From Saccharicrinis aurantiacus (lineage in GTDB: Bacteria > Bacteroidota > Bacteroidia > Bacteroidales > Marinilabiliaceae), in NCBI RefSeq assembly GCF_001660705.2, contig NZ_LYBV02000017.1, forward strand, positions 1 to 64,000: a stretch of 64,000 bases of DNA, given 5' to 3'. The stretch's first letter is position 1. Each line of letters starts with the position of its first letter. Of the stretch, positions 29,231-37,739 are shown one piece after another. The translations under genes were made by a program, and so were the position numbers. Below the pieces are notes generated by a model. That model was not told the origin of the DNA. It did no database searches and worked only from the letters and a program-made list of their open reading frames with translations.

Positions 29231-29306
29231 CTCCTGAGCAGAGCGAGCTAAAGTCTTTTGTTAGTTTTAAGGACTTAAGTTTGAAACTCGCGACAGCTGG
29301 GGGGGC
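29231..29306 (-). repeat. Cassette-junction repeat, type 1, copy C
   Basis: On the minus strand it starts CAGCTGTCGCGAGTTTCAAA, passes through TTAAAACTAACAAAAG and ends GCTCGCTCTGCTCAGGAG, aligning along its length with copy A. It lies 37 bp downstream of the 163-codon gene. Confidence 0.75.
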
Positions 29307-29343
29307 TATTATTTATTTAATTGCATTCTTGCTTAAAAAAGTC

Positions 29344-29823
29344 TCATTCTCTTCTCATATACAACAATTTCAATTCTTCTAATAAATTTAATAATTCCTC
29401 CTCTTCTAAAAACACCTCCTGATTCTTTATCGCCCATTCATATACATTATATGTTTTATAAAATATACACCCTAAATCATCATCTGGAATATTTAATCTA
29501 GCTCTCAACAAATCTACTAGTGCATAATTATAGTAAATACACAAATCATAATCCGTTTTATTCACAAGAAAAAACTCTTTATTCAATTTTAGTACATAAA
29601 TTAATGCACATGGTAATAAGCTATACTCTCCTCTTTTCAATTCTTCATAGACATACTCATTCAACTGATCTGTAAGTTTTGGCAACCTCGCAACAACTAA
29701 AGTATCATTTTCCCCGATATATGTAGGCTTTGTGGCAAGAACAAAATCTTTCACCTCCTGTTCTTTTTGCCCATAAGCAACAGATATTAACAATTTAAAC
29801 AACAATAACATGTACACTCTCAT
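29344..29823 (-). CDS. Small exported protein, possible immunity protein
   Basis: The ATG at 29823 gives 159 residues with a signal peptide (MRVYMLLLFKLLISVAYG). It is preferred because it lies 1 nt after the TAG (29825-29827) of an upstream toxin tail; an ATG four codons earlier overlaps that tail. The mature part is acidic and helical (EEEELLNLLEELKLLYM). I recognise no family. Confidence 0.55.
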   Translation of the reverse strand: MRVYMLLLFKLLISVAYGQKEQEVKDFVLATKPTYIGENDTLVVARLPKLTDQLNEYVYEELKRGEYSLLPCALIYVLKLNKEFFLVNKTDYDLCIYYNYALVDLLRARLNIPDDDLGCIFYKTYNVYEWAIKNQEVFLEEEELLNLLEELKLLYMRRE

Positions 29824-29824
29824 A

Positions 29825-29941
29825 CTATTCCGCATTTGACATTGTAGGTTTCACTAATTGTATTGGTTTTGAATCCATTTTTTTCAAAAGATTCTTCTTA
29901 ATATATATCATTACTATTTTGTCATAACCTTGCCCCCAGAG
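29825..29941 (-). pseudogene. Toxin C-terminal tail, headless
   Basis: A 38-codon frame with no start begins directly after a TAG in repeat D and ends one base before the next gene's ATG: WGQGYDKIVMIYIKKNLLKK then MDSKPIQLVKPTMSNAE. The GQGYDKI...YIKK wording is protein-like and suits a toxin end. Confidence 0.5.
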
Positions 29942-30105
29942 CTAGCGCGAGCTTTTAGCTCGTGACTACAGAATGTTTTCAACATTAATGATGCTAAATT
30001 CATTGGCATCTTTACTGCCCTACTATATTTCCAATATTCGGATTCTAATATAAAACCTGATACAACAGGCTTATTATGTACATTGTCTTTTCTTTCTGAA
30101 TAACT
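29914..30105 (-). repeat. Type 1 junction repeat, copy D, with longer open frame
   Basis: Another minus-strand frame is open for 63 codons across the repeat: NKPVVSGFILESEYWKYSR, AVKMPMNLASLMLKTF, CSHELKARASSGGK. The ARASSGG end corresponds to ARGSSGG in copy A. Translations of this wording are, from memory, common as spurious ORFs in Bacteroidota genomes, so it is most likely a dispersed element rather than a gene. Confidence 0.45.
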
Positions 30106-30618
30106 TTATTGCTCTAAATTCTATCGCTTTGTTATGTTTCTGCCAAAACTATCCTTCTTTATATTGCAATTTTTTTAACTCTGGTGGTTTAAACACCCAT
30201 AACATCCACTCCTTTCTACTTTCTCGCTGATTTTATTTTATCAATGTTTGATGTATGGGTCTTTATTTTTTTACTAATATCCAATAAATTGTAGCGAAAC
30301 TAATAAAATATATACTTATTGGCTTATGCAATTTGTACTTTCTACTCATTTAGATTTAACTTTACATAAAGATAGTACAAAGCACAAAATTGTGTGTTTT
30401 ACCGAAGCATAATAAATAACAGGCAAACTACCATATAAAATAAAAACCGCACTTTTTTTAATGCAGCTTTAGAAGCACGAGTTTGAAACTCGCGCCAGCT
30501 AGAAGATAAAACCATAATTTGAATTGGCTATATAGGTCCTATGCAACAATCTTATAATTATTAAGCATTACATCTTCTAAGGTGCAAGGCTCGCATATAA
30601 GCAGATGAATATTTGGCA
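30106..30618. other. Gap with a partial repeat and a hairpin
   Basis: No gene. It holds an imperfect hairpin (about 30444-30472) with a T-run on the minus strand that could end the kelch/DUF1080 transcript, and a partial type 1 repeat (copy E, 30474-30502) centred on the inverted repeat GAGTTTGAAACTC (30479-30491). Nothing else is recognised. Confidence 0.45.
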
Positions 30619-32283
30619 TTATAATTCTCTAATTTCTATATTTTTAAAGCGAATATTGTTTTGCGAGTTTTTATGTATTTGTAAAGCAATATAACCTTCA
30701 AGTCCGACCTTAAGTTTTTTATGCCCTTTATCTTTTAATGTTGCCGCACCATCATAATCTGCCACAACAATATTATTTACAATGGTTTTTATGCGCGTGC
30801 CCTTACATATGATAGTCATATCGTTCCATCCAGTTTCATCACCTTCGAAATAATGAATCACACGTTTTGGCGCATATTCCTCCTTACTGATTTTCCAATC
30901 TGGTAAATCAGGATAAATCCATCTTTTTGCGCTTCTGGTTTCATTGTAAATAAAACCATTACGCCAAGGATTGTTGGGATCAATATCTACCTGAGGACCA
31001 TCGAGCCATCCTTTTACATCATTTTCTACTATATCTTTTTCTGAGTATCTGCTTCTAATCTGCACACCACTATTTCCTTTGTTCAGTTTACTAGCCTGAA
31101 ACTTTAATCTCAATTCAAAATCACCGAATATCTCATCATTTTGCAGCCATATATAATGATGATCTTCAGTGCCAAGGGAATTAGATTCTAGTATACCATC
31201 TTTTACCATCCAAAAGTTCTTACTCTTATCAGCATCAATGCATTTCACACTCCATCCATCTAAATTATGGCCATTAAATAAGGATTTCCAACTATGATTT
31301 AACGAGAATTTTTCAACAGTATTCATATTCGCTCCACCTTGCACATGACTGCCGGCAGCAATGTAAATATCATTGTTATACAAAATAGCTCCTGTACCAT
31401 GCCGTCCTATGCATAAGGGTGCCAACTGTGTCCATTGTTCTGTTTCAATATTTAAGCACTGAGTATTTGTATACGCCTGCTTTTGCGAGCCTTCGCCACC
31501 CATATATAAAATAGAGTTGCCAATGTTAACAAGCGCACCAGCTGCAGTACCATATGGCAAAGGAGACTTAATAGTGTACCATTCTTGTTTATTAAAATCG
31601 TATACATCTACAGCCCTTTCTGTAGCCCAAAAGAAGGCATTAAAATTATTAGGATAATGAACGCTTGAGTTTCGTCCACCTATACAATAAAGCTTATCCT
31701 TAACCACGATACTCGAAAAATGATCTCGTACGTGAGGAGCTTTTGTAAGACTTTGCCACTCTCTTGTTTTTAAGTCATAACTATCAAAGCGATTATGTGT
31801 ACCACTAGTATGTCCAAATTCAATTCCACAAGTCATGTATATTTTATCCTTGTATAAGGATGCGCCTGCTCCTCCACGTTGCATCTCCTTTGGTATGGCA
31901 TCACCTTTCTCCCATTTATCGGTATTGGGATAATAGATCCAAATATTTTCAACAGGAATTTCTTTAGGATATCCTTTTGTCATGGCACCCATCAAGTAAA
32001 TGGCATCTTTATAAACCACAGCCTGAAAGTGATGAATTTCAAAAGGTGTTTTACCAAGCGAAGTCCAGGTATTATTCTCAGGATCAAAAACATTCACGGG
32101 TTTTATACCCCTACCACCTATTAAGTAGAATTTACCCTCAAACTCAATAAAGGAATTTTCGTGTCTACCAATTACTTCTCCCTTAGTTTCAACACTTGTC
32201 CATCTATAATTATCCAGATGTTCTTGCGCAGATAACTGGATGATCATCAAAATGAAGAATGAGATACTGTATAATTTTTTCAT
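30619..32283 (-). CDS. Exported kelch-repeat protein with C-terminal DUF1080 domain
   Basis: 554 residues with a signal peptide (MKKLYSISFFILMIIQLSAQ). Residues 30-330 are kelch repeats (FYLIGGRGIKPVNVFDPENN, LYCIGGRNS, SILYMGGEGS) forming a beta-propeller. Residues 335-554 are a DUF1080 domain (3-keto-disaccharide-hydrolase-like jelly roll): WKSLFNGHNLDGWSVKC, KGNSGVQIRSRY, GWNDMTIICKGTRIKTIVNN. DUF1080 proteins act on sugars in the periplasm or at the surface; coupling to a propeller suggests glycan binding. A perfect palindrome lies just upstream of its start. Confidence 0.87.
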   Translation of the reverse strand: MKKLYSISFFILMIIQLSAQEHLDNYRWTSVETKGEVIGRHENSFIEFEGKFYLIGGRGIKPVNVFDPENNTWTSLGKTPFEIHHFQAVVYKDAIYLMGAMTKGYPKEIPVENIWIYYPNTDKWEKGDAIPKEMQRGGAGASLYKDKIYMTCGIEFGHTSGTHNRFDSYDLKTREWQSLTKAPHVRDHFSSIVVKDKLYCIGGRNSSVHYPNNFNAFFWATERAVDVYDFNKQEWYTIKSPLPYGTAAGALVNIGNSILYMGGEGSQKQAYTNTQCLNIETEQWTQLAPLCIGRHGTGAILYNNDIYIAAGSHVQGGANMNTVEKFSLNHSWKSLFNGHNLDGWSVKCIDADKSKNFWMVKDGILESNSLGTEDHHYIWLQNDEIFGDFELRLKFQASKLNKGNSGVQIRSRYSEKDIVENDVKGWLDGPQVDIDPNNPWRNGFIYNETRSAKRWIYPDLPDWKISKEEYAPKRVIHYFEGDETGWNDMTIICKGTRIKTIVNNIVVADYDGAATLKDKGHKKLKVGLEGYIALQIHKNSQNNIRFKNIEIREL

Positions 32284-32630
32284 AAAATATTTAGCTAATA
32301 CTATTAGCTATAAATATACTTGATCAACAATAAATAATGATATAATAATCATTGATTTTGAGGGGGTAGACTCGTAGTGTTTGTATAATTATTTTAATTA
32401 CTATCTAATCTAGAATTATTGTTTCAAATTCAATATTCAGTTTAAAATAATGGTTATTAGTATGGTAGAATCGGTAACCAAAACAAAAACCTGTAACTGG
32501 ACCTAAGAAAAACAAAACCACGTCAAAAGCTATATTATAATTTATTGGGTATGTAACCATTTATAAAATTCGGGTGTATATCTTTATGCATTATTTAAAC
32601 AGAATAATTTAGACCTAATTGTAAGCATTT
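32284..32630. promoter_or_regulatory. Divergent intergenic region with a 19 bp palindrome
   Basis: 347 bp between the kelch/DUF1080 gene and the lytS-like gene. A perfect palindrome TAGCTAATA-C-TATTAGCTA (32292-32310) begins 9 bp upstream of the kelch start codon and is a candidate operator. The remainder is AT-rich, with no clear promoter. Confidence 0.45.
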
Positions 32631-34484
32631 ATGCAAAAAAAATATAGTGTTGCCCTATTTATTATTTTAGGCATTACTTCCCTCCTATTGGTTTTCAAAC
32701 CTGAACATAAAAACACAATTGAAACTACTAATTTTGAGAAAATAGTTTTACCTATTTATCAGCAATCTTTTACAAAAGCTGATGCTTCATTAATTAAACT
32801 AGATAGCCTATTGGCAAATCGCATAAACAATAAGGAGGAAGAAGCGCATATCTATTTTTTAAAGGGTGAAATAAATATATTAAACCGTCAGTTTGAAGAG
32901 GCCATTGCAAACAGTACAATAGCTTATAATTATTATAAAAATACTGATCATTATTATACTACTGGTTTATGCCTAATTACAATAAGTTCGGCGCATGCAC
33001 ATTTAACACAATATCAAAAGGCACAAGAAGTAGCTTTTAAAGCGCTTAAACTAGCAAAAGAACAATCGAATATACGTTTGTTAGGTAAAGTATATAATCG
33101 GCTTTTTAATATACACATTGCTCTGAATGATTATGAAACAGGATTGATGTATATACTCAAAACCGATTCCTTATTTACAATAATGAAGGACTCCTCCTCA
33201 ATGTCAGCTTGTAAAAACAATATAGGGGCCATTTATATGCGACTAAATGAATACAATAACGCAATAAGCTATTTTGAACAAGCCGTAGACTTAATGATTA
33301 ATGATACTGACGTTAGACCGCTAGTTAGTACCTATAACAACCTTGGCTTTACACACATTATGGTTGGCGATATTGACAATGCCATATTTTATCTTAAAAA
33401 ATCAATTACCATAAATAGAACTAGTAGTACTATCAATCCTGCCCCATTTAAAGGACTAGGTAAGGCATATATTATACAAAGTAAAATAGACTCATCTAAT
33501 TACTATTATCAAAAAGCTTTAAATATTTACTCATCAGAAGCCGAATATTCTGAAATGATTGAGATACTCAATCAACTTATATCCAATAACTTTATTGCTA
33601 AAAACTACGATACAGCTATTGCTTATCAAAAAGATAGAGATAGCATACAGAACCACAGTTGGGCAAAAGAAAAAGAAGAGTTGCTATCATTTGCTAATGT
33701 AAAATACGAAGTACTAAAAAAGGAACAAGAGGTAGAGCAAGAAGCGGAAAAGAACAAATCAAACCGAATAATATTTAGTATTATTGCATTAACATTAGTC
33801 TTGTTAATATTTGCGCTCATAGTAACTTTTAACAACTACCGATTACGCACAGCTAACCAAACAGCCGATTTAGAACAGAAACTTTTGCGCATCCAAATGA
33901 ATCCTCATTTTATATTCAACACATTAGCGGCAATTCAAAATATTATACTCGATGGCGACACTATAAAATCAACCAAGCTTATTGCAAAATTCTCTCGCTT
34001 AATGCGACAAATATTTGAATATGTACGTAAAGAAAATATCTCTTTAGATCAAGAGATTAATATGCTAGCTAATTACATTGGAACACAACAAGCCAGGTTT
34101 AATAATAAATTTATTTATCAGCTAGAGCTGGATGAAAAAATACACCCCGAACAAGTACAAATTCCTCCAATGCTACTACAACCTTTCATTGAAAATTCAA
34201 TTGAATATGGATTAAAGCATTTAAAAATACCTGGTGAAATAAAGGTTTCTATAAAAAAGATTAATCACCATCTTGAATTTATTATTTCAGATAATGGTAT
34301 TGGTCGTAGTCAAATGAAAAAATACAAGCATACCGAAAACGAAATACATGCTACAGATGTATTTTTATCACGATTAAAAAAACGTCATTTAGGCGAAGAG
34401 AATTCCTTTGAAGTAATTGATTTATTCGATACCGGAGGTAATGCCTCGGGAACAATTGTAAAATTTAAACTTAGGAGTAAATGA
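32631..34484 (+). CDS. TPR sensor histidine kinase of the LytS/YehU family
   Basis: 617 residues. An N-terminal membrane or signal helix is followed by about eight TPR units (residues 55-365, for example YNNAISYFEQAVDLM and DIDNAIFYLKKSITIN), a coiled segment, one transmembrane helix (IIFSIIALTLVLLIFALIV, ~385-405) and a His_kinase domain with the phospho-acceptor in MNPHFIFNTLAAIQNII and an HATPase motif ISDNGIGRS. The TPR part is probably the periplasmic sensor. The stop overlaps the response regulator gene by 4 bp (ATGA). Confidence 0.93.
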   Translation: MQKKYSVALFIILGITSLLLVFKPEHKNTIETTNFEKIVLPIYQQSFTKADASLIKLDSLLANRINNKEEEAHIYFLKGEINILNRQFEEAIANSTIAYNYYKNTDHYYTTGLCLITISSAHAHLTQYQKAQEVAFKALKLAKEQSNIRLLGKVYNRLFNIHIALNDYETGLMYILKTDSLFTIMKDSSSMSACKNNIGAIYMRLNEYNNAISYFEQAVDLMINDTDVRPLVSTYNNLGFTHIMVGDIDNAIFYLKKSITINRTSSTINPAPFKGLGKAYIIQSKIDSSNYYYQKALNIYSSEAEYSEMIEILNQLISNNFIAKNYDTAIAYQKDRDSIQNHSWAKEKEELLSFANVKYEVLKKEQEVEQEAEKNKSNRIIFSIIALTLVLLIFALIVTFNNYRLRTANQTADLEQKLLRIQMNPHFIFNTLAAIQNIILDGDTIKSTKLIAKFSRLMRQIFEYVRKENISLDQEINMLANYIGTQQARFNNKFIYQLELDEKIHPEQVQIPPMLLQPFIENSIEYGLKHLKIPGEIKVSIKKINHHLEFIISDNGIGRSQMKKYKHTENEIHATDVFLSRLKKRHLGEENSFEVIDLFDTGGNASGTIVKFKLRSK

Positions 34485-35218
34485 TAAAAACACTTATTAT
34501 AGAAGATGAGTTTAACGCATTAAACACACTAAAAAAAATGCTCTCCATACTTGCTGAAGATATTGATATCGTTGGCGATTCTGATAATGTTGAGGATGCC
34601 ATACAACTAATAAACAGCACAAAACCACAATTGGTATTACTCGATATTGAATTAATTGGAGGCAATGCTTTTCAGGTATTAGAAGCCTGCGACAAAGGAA
34701 CCTTTAATGTGATATTTACAACAGCTTATGACCAGTTTGCAATTAAAGCTTTTAAGTTTGATACTTTTGATTATCTACTAAAACCCATTGATATGGATGA
34801 GTTGGAAGACTGCCTTAATAGATTCAGGTCCTTTCTAAATAAAACCATTTCAATTAAAGAAAGTAAAAAAACAAATAATACAACCACAACTACTGAAGTA
34901 GCTGAAGAAAAGTTATTACTAAAAACTGCCGATAATCAATATATTATAAATGTAAATGATATCATAAGGTGCCAATCTGATGGTAGCTATACAACTATTT
35001 ACACTCACGAAAAACAAATACTAATATCACGTAATCTTAAATATTACGAGGGCGTTTTAAATTCGCATCTCTTCTTTAGAGTTCATCAATCACATTTGGT
35101 AAACCTAAAGCATATTAAGTCTATTAATAGCAGCAATATATTAACCCTGAAGGATAATTCGGAAGTACCTGTTTCTACACGAAAAAAAGCATTACTGCAG
35201 AAAGCATTAAAGAGCTAA
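34481..35218 (+). CDS. LytTR-family response regulator
   Basis: 245 residues. A receiver domain with the phospho-acceptor aspartate in LVLLDIELIGGNAF and the K switch in YLLKPID is joined to a LytTR DNA-binding domain (INVNDIIRCQSDGSYTTIYT, RVHQSHLVNLKHIKSI). It is the cognate partner of the overlapping LytS-type kinase. A hairpin follows it, then the six-gene unknown operon on the same strand, making that operon a plausible target. Confidence 0.94.
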   Translation: MIKTLIIEDEFNALNTLKKMLSILAEDIDIVGDSDNVEDAIQLINSTKPQLVLLDIELIGGNAFQVLEACDKGTFNVIFTTAYDQFAIKAFKFDTFDYLLKPIDMDELEDCLNRFRSFLNKTISIKESKKTNNTTTTTEVAEEKLLLKTADNQYIINVNDIIRCQSDGSYTTIYTHEKQILISRNLKYYEGVLNSHLFFRVHQSHLVNLKHIKSINSSNILTLKDNSEVPVSTRKKALLQKALKS

Positions 35219-35235
35219 AAGCAATGTAACCTTGG

Positions 35236-35263
35236 AGTAATCGAGTACCCTAACTCGATTACT
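35236..35263 (+). terminator. Hairpin after the two-component operon
   Basis: A perfect 11 bp stem (35236-35246 with 35253-35263) with a 6-base loop lies 17 bp beyond the response regulator stop. It lacks a T-run, so termination may be partial. Confidence 0.5.
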
Positions 35264-35401
35264 TATCCATTTAGCCGCTTACCTAAAACATCCTTTTCCA
35301 TCACATAAAGAACGAATATGAAATTAATTGCCACGAAAACAAAGTGTTTTTTGTAAGCAAACTACTAGCTCATACATTAGTCGAAGCAAAAACAAAATAC
35401 T

Positions 35402-36061
35402 ATGATTGCATCGGCAGAAAAATACAAAGCGTTTAATACAATTCTACTTTTAGAGAAACTTGCTCATCAAGAAATTAAACCTATTGTTAGTTTACATTTA
35501 CGCACAGGGCTATCCATTTATGGCTTCATCATTTCCTTGGATAAAACCGATTTAGAGGGTATCCATATTTGCTTTCAAACGGAGGCTACAAAATCCCTTA
35601 TATTCTTTCATGCTTCCGATATCATTGCCTTAGAAGTTCATCAGCCTGAGAAAATAGCTACACTTTTAAGCAAAGGTGAAATACCGCGTGCATTAAACAA
35701 CGATGAAAAAATTAGCCTGTTACAACTTAAACGTTGGATAAAATCGGAATGTGAGGCCTTAGCTCATAAACATCCTGAGTTTGATATTGTGTTGCCAATG
35801 CAAAACTTGAGTGCCACAGACCGCTTAAATATAAAAGATATTATTGGTATGGTGCTACAAGCCATTAATTCTGTATGCAGTGATACTATGGGAAAAGAAG
35901 CTTGGTGCATCATCGAATCAATACAAATAACATACTGTGATAAGGGTTTTTCTCTTGATAAAAAAGAAAACAAGCACATTAACTTATCCATTCAATACCA
36001 GAAAGCACTGAGCGAAACTTTTGCAACTGATATTGAAAATGCTCTACTAAACAACTTATAA
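35402..36061 (+). CDS. Uncharacterised protein, first gene of the M48/TerB operon
   Basis: 219 residues, cytosolic. The N-terminal part (about 25-85: VSLHLRTGLSIYGFIISLDK...ICFQ...IFFHASDIIALEV) looks like a small SH3/Sm-like barrel. The C-terminal 75 residues (LQAINSVCSDTMGKEAWCII then a GFSLDKKENKHINLSIQY strand pair) resemble the C-terminal half of the N-terminal domain of the next two proteins (EALKAICIDDFGKN and EAFTAICADDMGKE). The link is seen by eye and needs profile comparison. It starts the operon 183 bp after the response regulator and lies 11 bp before the next gene. Confidence 0.65.
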   Translation: MIASAEKYKAFNTILLLEKLAHQEIKPIVSLHLRTGLSIYGFIISLDKTDLEGIHICFQTEATKSLIFFHASDIIALEVHQPEKIATLLSKGEIPRALNNDEKISLLQLKRWIKSECEALAHKHPEFDIVLPMQNLSATDRLNIKDIIGMVLQAINSVCSDTMGKEAWCIIESIQITYCDKGFSLDKKENKHINLSIQYQKALSETFATDIENALLNNL

Positions 36062-36072
36062 AGTTAATAATT

Positions 36073-37230
36073 ATGGGACTTAAAGAACGACGAGCTATAA
36101 AAGCTTTTCAGGAGGAACAATACCCTGAATTAGAAGAACAAATTAAACAATTTGCAGGTTTCGATTTACCCCTAGAGATTCAATGGGAAACCATGGTAGA
36201 AGATCGTTTTGCACATTTGTATAACGAAACTTATGTGAAAATATACTTTAAACCGTTAATTGAAGCCTTAAAGGCCATTTGCATCGACGATTTCGGAAAA
36301 AATATTCTGTATGCTGGATTACAAAAAGTAATCATAAAAAACGATGGTAATATCCACAACCCTGAAACTGGGTATTCATTAGAAAACAAGGTTTTAACCA
36401 TTAACCTAGACCCTGTTATTAATGCTGATAATATGGAACCTAGGATTTCAGCGCTTACCGATTTATTGGAACGAAAATTAGAAGAAACAGGTAGTTCTGA
36501 CGAGAATGTAGACACGCAAATCCCTTCAGTAGATAACCCTAACCCCACTGCAATAACTACAGACAAAAACCAAATTAAAGTAGGTATTGATGACTTATTT
36601 AACCTGCACGCAGCAAAATCCTACGAAAAACAAAACCATTGCGCCGAAATTACTGGCGACAAAAAATGGGATTTTAATTTAATGGATGGCATACTTCGTT
36701 TTGGCGATGCGCTCGAAGTACCTATACAGATATTAGGTACCTACTCGCCAAAACAAAAAACATGGCTTTGGGGATGGGGAAATACTCAAAGTGGTATTCC
36801 TGATGCGTTATTAGCTACAGCCAAACAAATACGTGAAATAGGAATCAACAATAATATTGAAGAATTCACTGTACCTAAAATAGCATTTAAAAACGATCCG
36901 GGGCATTATTATGCTATGATTGCTTCTGGAGTGATCAATGCAAGTGCCTATTTTCCGGTTGATTTTAATGGCATCACAATTTACGTGTTAACCAACTCGG
37001 AGCTGATGACTAAAAAAGATAAAACTCCAACTCCTATCCTAATATCAACATTTACAGGATTAATAGCATCGATGAACGTGTCGCATAAAGCGTGCCTAAC
37101 AGCTTACTTAAACCAGAATGGCTTTGCGGTTGAACCAGCAGGAAACAACCTTATTGCTAAACGAAATAACGAAGAAGTATTTGCCCTTTTTAACTTAAAA
37201 GGGAATCTAATGAAAATTACTAATAACTAA
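36073..37230 (+). CDS. Two-domain protein: shared unknown domain plus DUF6882-like domain
   Basis: 385 residues. Residues 1-135 (MGLKERRAIKAFQEEQYPEL ... IKQFAGFDLPLEIQWETMVE) are a domain repeated in the next gene. After an acidic linker, residues 185-330 resemble DUF6882: RFGDALEVPIQILGTYSPKQ, WLWGWGNTQSGIPDALL, HYYAMIASGVINASAYFPV. DUF6882 proteins are uncharacterised and occur in many Gram-negatives. No signal or membrane helix. It is the second gene of the operon. Confidence 0.72.
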   Translation: MGLKERRAIKAFQEEQYPELEEQIKQFAGFDLPLEIQWETMVEDRFAHLYNETYVKIYFKPLIEALKAICIDDFGKNILYAGLQKVIIKNDGNIHNPETGYSLENKVLTINLDPVINADNMEPRISALTDLLERKLEETGSSDENVDTQIPSVDNPNPTAITTDKNQIKVGIDDLFNLHAAKSYEKQNHCAEITGDKKWDFNLMDGILRFGDALEVPIQILGTYSPKQKTWLWGWGNTQSGIPDALLATAKQIREIGINNNIEEFTVPKIAFKNDPGHYYAMIASGVINASAYFPVDFNGITIYVLTNSELMTKKDKTPTPILISTFTGLIASMNVSHKACLTAYLNQNGFAVEPAGNNLIAKRNNEEVFALFNLKGNLMKITNN

Positions 37231-37248
37231 ATTTTAAACAATCGAATC

Positions 37249-37662
37249 ATGGGACTTAAAGAAAGAAGAATCGCACAACAATTTGAGCAAGAACAACTAC
37301 CTGAGTTAACAGAACAAATTAATAAGGCTGCTGGCTTTGAAGTTGAAATGGAAATTAAATGGGAAACTCTAGTGGCAGAAGAAAGGTTTAATCACCTGCT
37401 TGCCGACTCCTACCCTAAAGTTTATTTCCAACCATTAATTGAGGCTTTTACAGCAATTTGTGCTGACGATATGGGTAAGGAAGCTTTGCAAGAATCATTA
37501 AAAAAGGTACTAATTGTAAACGAAAATAACCATCATAATCCTACACATGCATATTCTTTTTCTGATGGTATTTTAAAGGTGGATCACAGCCCTATTATGA
37601 ATGTCGATGATGTAAAAAGCAGAACCGAAAAACTAAATGAACTACTAGAGAATAGCCTTTAG
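37249..37662 (+). CDS. Stand-alone paralogue of the preceding protein's N-terminal domain
   Basis: 137 residues, beginning MGLKERRIAQQFEQEQLPEL. It aligns along its whole length with residues 1-135 of the previous gene, including the AAGFEVEMEIKWETLV and FQPLIEAFTAICADDMGKEA stretches. It is a tandem duplication in which one copy is fused to a DUF6882-like domain and the other is free. The role is unknown; such pairs often form hetero-oligomers. Confidence 0.72.
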   Translation: MGLKERRIAQQFEQEQLPELTEQINKAAGFEVEMEIKWETLVAEERFNHLLADSYPKVYFQPLIEAFTAICADDMGKEALQESLKKVLIVNENNHHNPTHAYSFSDGILKVDHSPIMNVDDVKSRTEKLNELLENSL

Positions 37663-37739
37663 TAAATACCTTTTAAATGAGGATAAATATTGAAATTATT
37701 TATCCTCAAATCAAAAAACCTTAACTAATTAGAAAAATT

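Noticed and set aside
26399-29306. The gene-plus-3'-repeat rows look like an integron cassette array.
   Set aside because: No integron integrase is present, the repeats lack the GTTRRRY/RYYYAAC core sites, and the toxin tails explain the pattern better.
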